Source: Arthrobacter sp. S39
Lineage (GTDB): Bacteria; Actinomycetota; Actinomycetes; Actinomycetales; Micrococcaceae
Reading direction: 5' to 3'
Assembly: GCF_004320525.1 (NCBI RefSeq)
Contig: NZ_SIHX01000011.1
Coordinates: forward strand, 62,001-126,000
Length of the DNA stretch: 64,000 nt
A model generated the notes under the pieces. The model was not told the origin of the DNA. It made no database searches and was given only the letters and a program-made list of their open reading frames with translations. Positions within the stretch are counted from its first letter, which is position 1, and the number at the start of each line of letters is the position of its first letter. This document shows, in pieces, positions 48,730 through 56,226 of the stretch. The position numbers and the translations under genes were made by a program.

Positions 48730-48777
48730 ATCCGGGCGGCGTCACGGGCGTTCTGTGCCCCGCGTCGCCGCCCGGAT
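48730..48777 (-). terminator. Intrinsic terminator of the araBDA operon
   Basis: Perfect 12-bp arms ATCCGGGCGGCG (48730-48741) and CGCCGCCCGGAT (48766-48777) are followed on the minus strand by TTTTTGTTTT. It begins 22 bp after the araA stop and isolates the operon from the giant gene. Confidence 0.9.
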
Positions 48778-48799
48778 CCACGGGCCGGAGTCCGGCTGC

Positions 48800-50320
48800 T
48801 TACAGCCCGCCGGCGAGCTTGTAGTAGGCCGCGTTCCAGTTCAGGTCCTTCTTGAACTGGCGGATGGTGGTGTCCTCGTCGATGGTCAGCAGCTCGGTTT
48901 TGGCGATCTCGGCAAAGTCCTCAAAGACGTCCATGCCGACGGCGGTGCTGAGCACGGTGTGGTGCGCGGCGCCGGCGGTGAGCCAAGCGGCGGCCGACGT
49001 GGCGAAGTCGGGCTTCGGCTGCCACAGGGCGCGGGCCACGGGAAGGTTGGGCAGGGGCTGGTCCAGCGGCACCACGTCCACCGCATTGGCCACCAGGCGG
49101 AAGCGGTCCCGCATGTCCGAAAGGGCCACCACGACGCCGGCGGAGGCGTCGGCGTCGAACACCAGGCGGACGGGATCTTCGCGGCCGCCGATGCCCAGCG
49201 GGTGGATCTCCAGGCTCGGCTTCCCGGCCGTCAGGGACGGGCAGACCTCCAGCATGTGGGCGCCCAGGATCTTCTCCGACCCGGGTTCCAGGTGGTAGGT
49301 GTAGTCCTCCATCAGGGACGCGCCGCCGGGCAGGCCGGCGCCCATCACCTTGGCCGCGCGGACCAGGATGGCGGTCTTCCAGTCGCCCTCGGCACCGAAG
49401 CCGTAGCCGTCAGCCATGAGCCGCTGGACCGCCAGGCCGGGGAGCTGGCGGAGCGCGCCCAGGTCCTCGAAGGAGGTGGTGAAGGCGGCGGAGCCGTTGG
49501 CTTCCAGGAAGCTGCGCAGGCCCAGTTCGATGCGGGCACCGTAGCGGAGCGAGTCGTGCCGGGCCGCGCCTGCGCGGAGCTCCGGAACCACGTCGTAAAG
49601 GTCCTCGTACTCCGCCACCAGGGTGTCGACGTCGGCCTCAGCGGCGCCGTGCACGGCCTCGGCGAGCTCGTTGACGGACCAGGTGTTGACCGAGACGCCG
49701 AAGCGCAGTTCCGCCTCGGTCTTGTCGCCCTCGGTGACGGCGACGTTGCGCATGTTGTCGCCGAAGCGGGTCAGTTTCAGGGTGCGGACGGCGGCCCAGC
49801 CCGCGGCGGCGCGCTGCCAGACGCCGACCTGGCGGGCCACCTCGGGGTTGGAGACGTGGCCGACGACGGTCTTGCGGGCGATGCCCAGGCGGGACTGGAT
49901 GTAGCCGAACTCGCGGTCGCCGTGGGCGGCCTGGTTGAGGTTCATGAAGTCGAAGTCGATGTCTGCCCAGGGCAGGTCCCGGTTGGCCTGCGTGTGCAGG
50001 TGCAGGAGCGGCTTGCGCAGCAGGTCCAGGCCCTGGATCCACATCTTGGCCGGGGAGAACGTGTGCATCCAGGCGGTGACGCCGATGACGGAGTCGTCCG
50101 AGTTGGCTTCCAGCGCGGTGCGGCGGATGGCGTCGGAGTCGGTCAGGACCGGCTTCCAGACGATCTTGACCGGAACGGCCGAGGAGGCGTTGAGCTGGTT
50201 GGCGATCTCCTGGGACTGGGCCGCCACCTGCTTGAGGACGTCCTCGCCGTAGAGGTGCTGGCTGCCGGTCAGGAACCAGACCTCGTAGCCGTCGAGGGAA
50301 GTGTTTGCTGCGGTGCTCAT
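48800..50320 (-). CDS. araA: L-arabinose isomerase AraA
   Basis: The 506-residue enzyme converts L-arabinose to L-ribulose, the first step of the pathway. Its opening VWFLTGSQHLYGEDVLKQVA is diagnostic. WMHTFSPAKMWIQGLDLLRKPLLHLHTQ follows, then DFMNLNQAAHGDREFGYIQ, and near the C-terminus LLTIDEDTTIRQFKKDLNWNAAYYKLAGGL, a highly typical ending. HMLEVCPSLT lies in the metal-site region. The start is ATG 50320, with AGGAGA upstream; a five-residue-longer start at 50335 has no ribosome site of its own. It is the last gene of the minus-strand araB-araD-araA operon, 47 bp after araD, and is followed by a strong terminator. Confidence 0.97.
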   Translation of the reverse strand: MSTAANTSLDGYEVWFLTGSQHLYGEDVLKQVAAQSQEIANQLNASSAVPVKIVWKPVLTDSDAIRRTALEANSDDSVIGVTAWMHTFSPAKMWIQGLDLLRKPLLHLHTQANRDLPWADIDFDFMNLNQAAHGDREFGYIQSRLGIARKTVVGHVSNPEVARQVGVWQRAAAGWAAVRTLKLTRFGDNMRNVAVTEGDKTEAELRFGVSVNTWSVNELAEAVHGAAEADVDTLVAEYEDLYDVVPELRAGAARHDSLRYGARIELGLRSFLEANGSAAFTTSFEDLGALRQLPGLAVQRLMADGYGFGAEGDWKTAILVRAAKVMGAGLPGGASLMEDYTYHLEPGSEKILGAHMLEVCPSLTAGKPSLEIHPLGIGGREDPVRLVFDADASAGVVVALSDMRDRFRLVANAVDVVPLDQPLPNLPVARALWQPKPDFATSAAAWLTAGAAHHTVLSTAVGMDVFEDFAEIAKTELLTIDEDTTIRQFKKDLNWNAAYYKLAGGL

Positions 50321-50367
50321 GGGGTTCTCCTGCAAAAGTAAGTTTGGGATGGGCTGACGGCGAAGTG

Positions 50368-51072
50368 TTACTGGCCGTAGACGTTCTGGTAGCGGGCGTA
50401 GAGGGAGTCGATGTGGCCCTGGTCGATGGCGATCGGTTCGCCCAGCTGCCGGGAAATGTGGACGGTGCGCGCTACTTCCTCACACATCACGGCGGCTTTC
50501 ACGGCGGACCGGGCGTCCTTGCCGATCGTGAAGGGGCCGTGGTTCTGCATCAGGACCGCAGGCGAGTTGGAGTTCTTCAGCGTCTCGACAATCCCCTGCC
50601 CGATCGAGTCGTCGCCGATCAGCGCGAAGGGGCCCACCGGGATGGAGCCGCCGAACTCGTCGCCCATCATGGTCAGGACACACGGGATGGACTCGCCGCG
50701 GGCGGCCCAGGCCGTGGCGTAGGTGGAGTGCGTGTGCACCACGCCGCCCACTTCCGGCATATGCCGGTAGACGTATGCATGCGCGGCGGTGTCCGACGAC
50801 GGCGACAGCGGCGGGTTGCCCCACTCACCGTCCGCATCACCGTCCACGGGCACCCCGTGGAGGTCGGTGACCACCATCTGCCCGGGCGTCAGGTCGTCAT
50901 AGGAAATGCCGGAGGGTTTGATGACCAGCAGGTCGCGGCCGGGCACGCGGGCGGAGACGTTCCCGGCCGTCCACACCACCAGTCCGTAGCGGGTGAGTTC
51001 GGCGTGCAGGGTGCAGACTTCCTGCCGGATCCGGGCGATGGTTTCCAGGGTGCTGACGGTGGCGGTGCTCAT
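50368..51072 (-). CDS. araD: L-ribulose-5-phosphate 4-epimerase AraD
   Basis: This 234-residue class II aldolase-family enzyme converts L-ribulose 5-phosphate to D-xylulose 5-phosphate. LTRYGLVVWTAGNVSARVPGRDLLVIKPSG is the N-terminal phosphate-binding block. VVHTHSTYATAWAARG gives two zinc histidines and QNHGPFTIG the third. SSDTAAHAYVYRHMPEV lies before them. The length matches the family. Its start overlaps the araB stop (ATGA), so the two are translationally coupled. Confidence 0.96.
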   Translation of the reverse strand: MSTATVSTLETIARIRQEVCTLHAELTRYGLVVWTAGNVSARVPGRDLLVIKPSGISYDDLTPGQMVVTDLHGVPVDGDADGEWGNPPLSPSSDTAAHAYVYRHMPEVGGVVHTHSTYATAWAARGESIPCVLTMMGDEFGGSIPVGPFALIGDDSIGQGIVETLKNSNSPAVLMQNHGPFTIGKDARSAVKAAVMCEEVARTVHISRQLGEPIAIDQGHIDSLYARYQNVYGQ

Positions 51073-52847
51073 GCGGACGCTCCAACGGTTGCGGGGGCAG
51101 CGGGAGCTGCGGCGGCGGGTGCTGCGGCGGCGCCGGACGCCGCCGGATTTACCGCAGTAGCGCGGCGCGCGATGGCCTTGAGCCGGTGCATCACGTCGTT
51201 GGCGCCGCGGCCGAAGTAGTCGTGAAGGGTGCGGTATTCCTGGAACAGTTCCTCGTAGGCGGCAACGTTTTCCGGGATCGGCGTGTAGACGTCGCCGGGT
51301 TCGGAGCCCATGGCGGCCGCGGCCTCGCGGATGTCTGCAAACTTTCCGGCCGCAACGGCGGCGTGGATGGCGGAGCCCAGGGCCGGGCCCTGGGTTGAGC
51401 CGATGGTGGAGAGCTGCAGGCCGGTAATGTCCGAGTAGATCTGCATCAGGAGCTTGTTCTTCAGGAGCCCGCCGGCCACGATGAACTCCTTCACGGGCAC
51501 ACCGGACTCACGGAAGGCGTCCACGATGGTGCGGGTGCCGAAGGCCGTGGCCTCCAGAAGTGCCCGGTAGGTGTCCTCGGGCTTCGTGGCGAGGGTCTGG
51601 CCCACCACCACGCCGGAGAGTTCGTGGTCCACCAGCACTGAGCGGTTGCCGGAGTGCCAGTCCAGGGCGATGAGGCCGTGCTCGCCGATGGCCTGGCGGG
51701 AGGCGAGTTCGGTGAGGTATTCGTGGATGCCCAGGCCCTTGTCGGCAGCTGCCTGGTGGTATTCCGGCGGGACGCCATTCTTGGTGAACCAGCCGAAGAT
51801 GTCGCCCACGCCGGACTGTCCGGCCTCGTAGCCCCAGAGCCCGTCGACAATGCCGCCGTCCACCACGCCGCACATGCCCGGGACTTCGTGCAGTTCGGTG
51901 CCGTTCATAACGTGGCAGGTGGAGGTGCCCATAATGGCCACCAGCTGGCCGGGATCCACCGCACGGGCGGCCGGGGCGGTGACGTGTGCGTCCACGTTGC
52001 CCACGGCCACGGCGATGCCCTCCGGCAGGCCGGTCCATTCGGCGGCCTCAGCGGTGAGGTAGCCGGCGGCGTCGCCGAGCCGGCCGATGGTGTGCTCAAG
52101 TTTGGTGCTGACGAAGTCCTTGAACCCCGGGTTCAGCGCGGCCAGGAAGTCCTCGGACGGGTACCGGCCGTCCTGGTAGATGCCCTTGTAGCCGGCGGTG
52201 CAGGCGTTCCGGACGTACTGGCCGCAGAGCTGCCACACGATCCAGTCCGCGGCTTCGACCCAGTGGTCCATGGCGGCGTAGGCTTCCGGGTCCTCTTCCA
52301 GCAGCTGCAGGCCCTTGGCGAACTCCCATTCGGAGGAGATGAGCCCGCCGTAGCGCGGCAGCCAGGATTCGCCGCGCTCGGCAGCGAGTTCGTTGATGCG
52401 GTCCGCCTGCGGCTGCGCGGCGTGGTGGCGCCACAGCTTCACATAGGCGTGCGGCCGGTTGGCGAAGCCGTCCAGCTCGTTCAGCGGGGTCCCGTCCGCC
52501 TTGACCGGAACCATGGTGCAGGCCGTGAAGTCTGTGGCGATGCCGACGACGGCGGCCGGGTCAATGCCCGCGTCCGCGATGGCTGCGGGGACAGCGTTGC
52601 GCAGGACGTCGCGGTAGTCGTTGGGCACCTGAAGGGCCCATTCGCCGGGAAGCCGGGCGGCGCCGTCGGCCGGCACGCCCGCTGTGTCCACCGGCAGCGC
52701 ATCGGTGACCACGGCGTGCGGGTAGTCAAAGACACCGCTGCCCAGTTCCTTGCCGTCCCGTACGCGGACCACCACGGCCCGGCCGGAAAGCGTCCCGTAA
52801 TCCACGCCGATGACGTACTGCTCGCTGCCGTCCACTGTGACGTCCAT
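51069..52847 (-). CDS. araB: L-ribulokinase AraB
   Basis: This 592-residue FGGY-family kinase phosphorylates L-ribulose with ATP. The N-terminal VIGVDYGTLSGRAVVVRV is the phosphate-binding loop of ribulokinases. DFTACTMVPV, the AGQSGVGDIFGWFTKN block and the second-domain GGLLKNKLLMQIYSDITGLQL are characteristic. The C-terminus has an extra Ala/Pro-rich tail (AASGAAAAPAAAAPAAPAT) of unknown use. The start is ATG 52847 with GGAGGAA upstream; a longer start at 52862 would cover that ribosome site. It is the first gene of the operon, under the promoter/operator at 52894-52922. Confidence 0.96.
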   Translation of the reverse strand: MDVTVDGSEQYVIGVDYGTLSGRAVVVRVRDGKELGSGVFDYPHAVVTDALPVDTAGVPADGAARLPGEWALQVPNDYRDVLRNAVPAAIADAGIDPAAVVGIATDFTACTMVPVKADGTPLNELDGFANRPHAYVKLWRHHAAQPQADRINELAAERGESWLPRYGGLISSEWEFAKGLQLLEEDPEAYAAMDHWVEAADWIVWQLCGQYVRNACTAGYKGIYQDGRYPSEDFLAALNPGFKDFVSTKLEHTIGRLGDAAGYLTAEAAEWTGLPEGIAVAVGNVDAHVTAPAARAVDPGQLVAIMGTSTCHVMNGTELHEVPGMCGVVDGGIVDGLWGYEAGQSGVGDIFGWFTKNGVPPEYHQAAADKGLGIHEYLTELASRQAIGEHGLIALDWHSGNRSVLVDHELSGVVVGQTLATKPEDTYRALLEATAFGTRTIVDAFRESGVPVKEFIVAGGLLKNKLLMQIYSDITGLQLSTIGSTQGPALGSAIHAAVAAGKFADIREAAAAMGSEPGDVYTPIPENVAAYEELFQEYRTLHDYFGRGANDVMHRLKAIARRATAVNPAASGAAAAPAAAAPAAPATVGASA

Positions 52848-52893
52848 AAAAAGTTCCTCCAATTAGCTGCCGCCACTTCGCGGCCTGCTGACA

Positions 52894-52922
52894 ATTGTGA
52901 GCGCTAACAACATGCATGTCAA
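52894..52922 (-). promoter_or_regulatory. araB promoter with LacI-type operator
   Basis: On the minus strand TTGACA (52917-52922) and CACAAT (52894-52899) are 17 bases apart. The operator (plus strand TTGTGAGCGCTAACAA, 52895-52910) covers the -10 and spacer and is palindromic at 14 of 16 positions. The regulator gene is directly divergent (52963-53985). Repression relieved by arabinose or a derivative is inferred. Confidence 0.75.
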
Positions 52923-52962
52923 GAGTTGGAAGAATGGCCGGCAGCCGGTTGGCGTGTTGGGG

Positions 52963-53985
52963 CTAGTGCTCTGTGGCGGGACTTGCCGTGCTGGCTCGGC
53001 GCACCAGCTCCGGAGTGACCACGGTGGAGCTTACGGCTGCGCCGGCCTCGATTTCCTTGAGCATGATGTCAATGCACCGCCGGCCGAGCTCCTCGAAGTC
53101 CTGGCGCACAGTGGTGAGCGGCGGGGTGAAGTACCCCGATTCCGGCTGGTCGTCGAAACCCACTACGGAGACGTCGTCGGGAACGCGCACTCCCGCCTCG
53201 TTGAAGGCCCGCAGGATGCCCAGCGCCATCTGGTCGTTGCCCACAAAGAGTGCCGTGGCGGTCCTCTCGGCCGCGAGCCGGCGGCCGAACTCGTAGCCGC
53301 TGCCCGCGCTCCAGTCGCCTTCGAGCAGCAGGTCATGCGGCAGCCCGGCCTCCTCGAGCGCGGCGCGCCAGCCTTCGGCGCGGAGGGCACCGTCGATCCA
53401 GTCGGAGGGGCCCGCCACGTGTCCGATCCGGCGGTGTCCCAGTTCGATGAGATGCCCGACGGCGAGCTCGGCGCCGCGCTTCTGGTCCACCATGGCGCCG
53501 CTCACGGCTTCGTCGCCTAGGGATCCCACGGCAACAACGGGGACGCCGGGGTTGAATTCCTCGAGGATCCGCAGGGTTTCGGTGTGCGGTACCAGCACGG
53601 CGATGCCGTCCACCGACTGGTCCGTGAAGTGCCGCAGCGCGTCGAAGATGGCGTCGCGGCTGACGGAACGGAGGGCGGCGATGCTGACGAAGTAGCCGGC
53701 ATCCCGCGCGGCCTGCTCCACGCCCAGCAGCGTGTTGGCCGGCCCGTACTGCGCGAGTTCGCTGCCGAGCACGCCGATGGTCTGCGAGCGCCTGGTCACC
53801 AGGCTGCGCGCGGCCGTGTTCCGGCGGTAGCCGAGCTCTGCGATGGCAGCTTCCACTTTTTCACGGGTGGCCTTGCTGACGTTCGGGTGGTTGTTGATGA
53901 CGCGGGAGACCGTCTGGTGCGAGACGCCGGCGAGCTCGGCCACGTCCTCAAGGCGCGGCAGCCGCCCGTTGCTGCTTTTTGACAT
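52963..53985 (-). CDS. araR: LacI-family arabinose regulator (AraR-like)
   Basis: This 340-residue regulator has a LacI headpiece (RLEDVAELAGVSHQTVSRVINNHPNVSKATREKVEAAIAELGYRRN) and a sugar-sensing domain with DSVSVVGFDDQPESGYFTPPLTTV-like end blocks (V-V-G-F-D-D). It lies upstream of araB on the same strand, its stop 116 bp before the araB start, with the shared operator between. By position and operator match it should repress araBDA and the GH51 gene; the name araR is by function and not by relation to the GntR-type AraR of Bacillus. Start ATG 53985 is preferred over 54039. CACAAT six bases upstream suggests a leaderless or short-leader start. Confidence 0.85.
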   Translation of the reverse strand: MSKSSNGRLPRLEDVAELAGVSHQTVSRVINNHPNVSKATREKVEAAIAELGYRRNTAARSLVTRRSQTIGVLGSELAQYGPANTLLGVEQAARDAGYFVSIAALRSVSRDAIFDALRHFTDQSVDGIAVLVPHTETLRILEEFNPGVPVVAVGSLGDEAVSGAMVDQKRGAELAVGHLIELGHRRIGHVAGPSDWIDGALRAEGWRAALEEAGLPHDLLLEGDWSAGSGYEFGRRLAAERTATALFVGNDQMALGILRAFNEAGVRVPDDVSVVGFDDQPESGYFTPPLTTVRQDFEELGRRCIDIMLKEIEAGAAVSSTVVTPELVRRASTASPATEH

Positions 53986-54037
53986 GTACCCATTGTGCCC
54001 GTTGCCAGCCCCGGGACTTCGATGCTGGAATGTCCCC

Positions 54038-54247
54038 ATGAGCGAACCGGTAAAAGGCCCGAGATCCTACTTCCCGTCCATCGAAGCAAAGTACGGGCGG
54101 CCGATCGAGCACTGGATGTCGGCCCTGGGCGAGGTCAGGGGCCTGAAGCATCTGGAGCAGGTGAACTGGCTCAAGAACGAGCACGGGATGGGCCATGGCC
54201 ACGCCAACGCCCTGGTGGCCGTGTTCCGGGCGGAACACGAAGCCTGA
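54038..54247 (+). CDS. DUF4287 domain protein, 69 residues
   Basis: The small protein MSEPVKGPRSYFPSIEAKYGRPIEHWMSALGEV... contains YFPSIEAKYGRPIEHW and LVxWLKxEHGMGHGHANALV. This is the DUF4287 pattern, usually found as a stand-alone ~70-residue protein of unknown role; the KxEHGxGHGHANALV block is its hallmark. The start ATG 54038 is 52 bp from the divergent araR start. No ribosome site is clear. Confidence 0.85.
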   Translation: MSEPVKGPRSYFPSIEAKYGRPIEHWMSALGEVRGLKHLEQVNWLKNEHGMGHGHANALVAVFRAEHEA

Positions 54248-54342
54248 TTCCCGGGCCGTCCTCAGCTTGTCCGCACATCCGGACCGTGAAGGCACGGATC
54301 CGCGAACCAGCCTGGGAATGCCGGTATTGACGGCAAAAGAAA

Positions 54343-54378
54343 AGTCCCCGGCACCCTGTTTCCAGGATGCCGGGGACT
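54343..54378 (-). terminator. Intrinsic terminator of tRNA-Lys
   Basis: Perfect 11-bp arms AGTCCCCGGCA (54343-54353) and TGCCGGGGACT (54368-54378) are followed on the minus strand by TTTTCTTTTG. It lies 20 bp beyond the 3' end of the tRNA. Confidence 0.9.
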
Positions 54379-54398
54379 GCCACTCTTCGGTGGAAGAG

Positions 54399-54471
54399 TG
54401 GGCCCTGTGGGGATCGAACCCACGACCCACGGATTAAAAGTCCGATGCTCTACCAACTGAGCTAAAGGCCC
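54399..54471 (-). tRNA. tRNA-Lys (anticodon UUU)
   Basis: The 73-nt sequence folds as a full cloverleaf: acceptor GGGCCTT/AGGGCCC, D arm GCTC/GAGC, anticodon loop CTTTTAA with anticodon at 54436-54438, and T arm GTGGG-TTCGATC-CCCAC. CCA is not encoded directly. A strong terminator follows. Confidence 0.97.
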
Positions 54472-54668
54472 CAGCTGACCGTCAAAAGAGCCGATCAGCC
54501 CAGTCCATTTCTGAACGTTAATACTGTACCCCAGACCGGGGGCTGCTCCGGCACACGGCCGCGCGCCGCCGTCGTACTCCGACGGCGCCGCGTCCGGCCC
54601 CGCTTTCCGGTTCCCGGGTGGGCCCGGAGGCCATTCGCAACGCACTCGATTCCCTTTGGGCACAGGAG

Positions 54669-54674
54669 TAGCGT
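54669..54674 (+). promoter_or_regulatory. Leaderless -10 box for the 54681 gene
   Basis: TAGCGT lies six bases before the ATG at 54681, the same layout as at 1318, 1461, 2919, 10593 and 61612. A purine-rich GGGGGC next to the ATG could also serve as a weak ribosome site. Confidence 0.4.
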
Positions 54675-54680
54675 GGGGGC

Positions 54681-55340
54681 ATGAGCGAGCAAACAGGACC
54701 CAGTCACTACGGCGGAGCCAACCGGCATCACAAGCCCAAGCCTTTCGCCCCCATCGACTTTGAGCCGTTTGCAGGTGGCGCCGATCCCGCGCGCGTCTCC
54801 GAAGCCGCGCATCTCGCCGCCCAGGCACTGGTGCGGCACGGACGCGACAGCGACGACCCCGTCATCACCGAACGGCTGGTCAAGTTGGCAGACGAACAGG
54901 GACTGGAAGCCATTGCGGAGATGTGGGCCGAGAGTCCGGCGCGCTCCCTGCCCGGCGCCCTCTGGCGGCTGTACGCGCTGCGCGCCGCCACCGTCCAGGA
55001 CCCCGAGCGGATTTCGGTGTACTTCCGCGCCGGGAAGGACACCGCGCAGGTTTCCAACGTGGTGGCCGGCGCCGCAGAACCGCCGGGAGCCGACGAGATG
55101 CGGACCATGGCGGATGCCATCCTTTCGGGGGCGTTCGACGGCGAGTTCGACGTCGCGCTGGAACGTTCCGCCGCGTTCTGCCGCGTGGTGGCGCTTGGCC
55201 AGGCGACCATCGCCGACGGTGCCGAACTCGGCAACGAGGCGCACGCGAGCAAGCTCACGCGCAACTCTCACCAGCTGGTCAAGACCGCCGAGGACCTCGA
55301 GCATGCTGCCAACGCGTGGCGCCTGGGCGAGCTGGACTGA
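54681..55340 (+). CDS. Conserved hypothetical protein, 219 residues
   Basis: The protein is soluble and mostly helical. It opens with SEQTGPSHYGGANRHHKPKPFAPIDFEPF and continues with VSEAAHLAAQALVRHGRDSDDPVITERLVKLADEQGLEAIAEMWAE; the C-terminus is TAEDLEHAANAWRLGELD. There are no membrane segments, no signal peptide and no catalytic motif that I can name. Codon use is typical for the genome, and the frame has a plausible leaderless start, so it is very likely real. Similar proteins in Arthrobacter are sometimes labelled RNA polymerase beta subunit, but nothing in the sequence supports that. The gene stands alone between tRNA-Lys and the phosphate genes. Confidence 0.8.
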   Translation: MSEQTGPSHYGGANRHHKPKPFAPIDFEPFAGGADPARVSEAAHLAAQALVRHGRDSDDPVITERLVKLADEQGLEAIAEMWAESPARSLPGALWRLYALRAATVQDPERISVYFRAGKDTAQVSNVVAGAAEPPGADEMRTMADAILSGAFDGEFDVALERSAAFCRVVALGQATIADGAELGNEAHASKLTRNSHQLVKTAEDLEHAANAWRLGELD

Positions 55341-55364
55341 CCCAGCAGGCCCGATCTGTCAATG

Positions 55365-55393
55365 TTGACTTGGGCCAGCCAACGTAGAACACT
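55365..55393 (+). promoter_or_regulatory. Promoter for the small RNA
   Basis: TTGACT (55365-55370) and a weak -10 AACACT (55388-55393) are 17 bases apart; TAGAAC (55385-55390) is an alternative. The expected start near 55400 coincides with the first base of the closing stem of the RNA. Confidence 0.4.
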
Positions 55394-55399
55394 GAAACT

Positions 55400-55490
55400 G
55401 GTGTCGAACCGCGAAACCCCCGGGCTTCAACATTTAGCCGCCTAGAGCGGCCTACCGCCGAGAGGCGTATCCGGTTCGGCACCATTTTTA
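55400..55490 (+). ncRNA. Candidate small structured RNA or riboswitch, ~91 nt
   Basis: A 12-bp closing stem, GGTGTCGAACCG (55400-55411) with CGGTTCGGCACC (55472-55483), pairs fully with one G-U. Inside are a GCCGC/GCGGC hairpin (55437-55451) and a CGCC-GAGA-GGCG tetraloop hairpin (55456-55467), plus a C-rich segment (55416-55425). ATTTTTA follows the stem directly, as in a terminated transcript. No known family was recognised. It could be a trans-acting sRNA or a leader of the DUF47-PiT operon. Confidence 0.55.
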
Positions 55491-55500
55491 TGCCCTTTTT

Positions 55501-55516
55501 CAGGCGCCCGCGCCTG
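55501..55516 (+). terminator. Short hairpin after the small RNA
   Basis: CAGGCG-CCCG-CGCCTG is a perfect 6-bp hairpin just after CCCTTTTT (55492-55500). On the minus strand it would be followed by AAAAA complements, that is a T-poor run, so its role is unclear. It may be part of the end structure of the RNA. The remaining sequence to 55607 shows a GGAG site before the DUF47 gene and nothing else. Confidence 0.3.
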
Positions 55517-55607
55517 CCCGGTAGAGTAATGGTCAGTTGCGGGCTGCGGTCAAGTCACAAAGCCGGCTGCCCCATCCCAGTACATTTTTCCGGAGACCGG
55601 TAACCAC

Positions 55608-56225
55608 GTGAAGCTGCGCCTTTTTCCCCAGGAGCCCGCCGGGCTGAACCTCCTTTCGGAGATGGCACGCCAGATTGTGCTGGCCAGCGCCACCCTTGCG
55701 GAGATCCTGGGCGTCCCCGCCGCCGAGCACGGCAAGCTCGTGGAGGACATGCACAACCACGAGGCCAAGTCTGCCGAGCTGCATTTCGCCCTGCTCACCC
55801 ACATGCGCACCAGCTTCGTGAACCCGCTCCCCCGCGAGGACATGTACGCGCTGTCCCGCTACCTCAACGAGGCCATCGAGAAGCTCGACGCCGCCGCGGA
55901 ACTGGTGGCCCTGTACAAGCTGGAGCGCCTGCCGAAGCGGGCGGCCGACCAGCTGGAGATCATCAGCCGGCAGGCCGAGCTGACGGTGGACGCCATGCGC
56001 CGGCTGAACAACCTCGATGACCTTGAGGACTACTGGATCGAGATCCTGCGGCTGGCCAAGCGGGCCGAGCGTACGCACCGGGTCTGGGTGGCGGACATGA
56101 TCTCCGACATGAAGTGGGCGCAGTACTCCCGGAACCGGGACATCGCCAACCAGCTCGTGGAAGTCACCAAGGACATGCGGCGCATCGCCACCCAGGTGGG
56201 CAGCATCATCGTCAAGGAATCCTGA
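55608..56225 (+). CDS. DUF47 (PhoU-like) protein paired with phosphate transporter
   Basis: This 205-residue all-helical protein of the PhoU-like DUF47 family opens MKLRLFPQEPAGLNLLSEMARQIV. The EDMHNHEAKSAELHFALLTHMRTSFVNPLPREDMYALSRYLNEAIEKLDAAAEL segment has the metal-binding acidic/His residues of PhoU-type bundles. Such proteins sit next to PiT transporters and are thought to regulate them. The start has CCGGAGA upstream. The gene ends one base before the GTG of the PiT gene, so the two are coupled. A candidate structured RNA lies 118 bp upstream. Confidence 0.92.
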   Translation: MKLRLFPQEPAGLNLLSEMARQIVLASATLAEILGVPAAEHGKLVEDMHNHEAKSAELHFALLTHMRTSFVNPLPREDMYALSRYLNEAIEKLDAAAELVALYKLERLPKRAADQLEIISRQAELTVDAMRRLNNLDDLEDYWIEILRLAKRAERTHRVWVADMISDMKWAQYSRNRDIANQLVEVTKDMRRIATQVGSIIVKES

Positions 56226-56226
56226 G

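Noticed and set aside
55400..55490. A tRNA or tmRNA on the minus strand (a GGTTCGA-like piece is present)
   Set aside because: The 12-bp outer stem, missing D and anticodon arms and wrong loop sizes exclude a cloverleaf. No tag-reading frame is seen.
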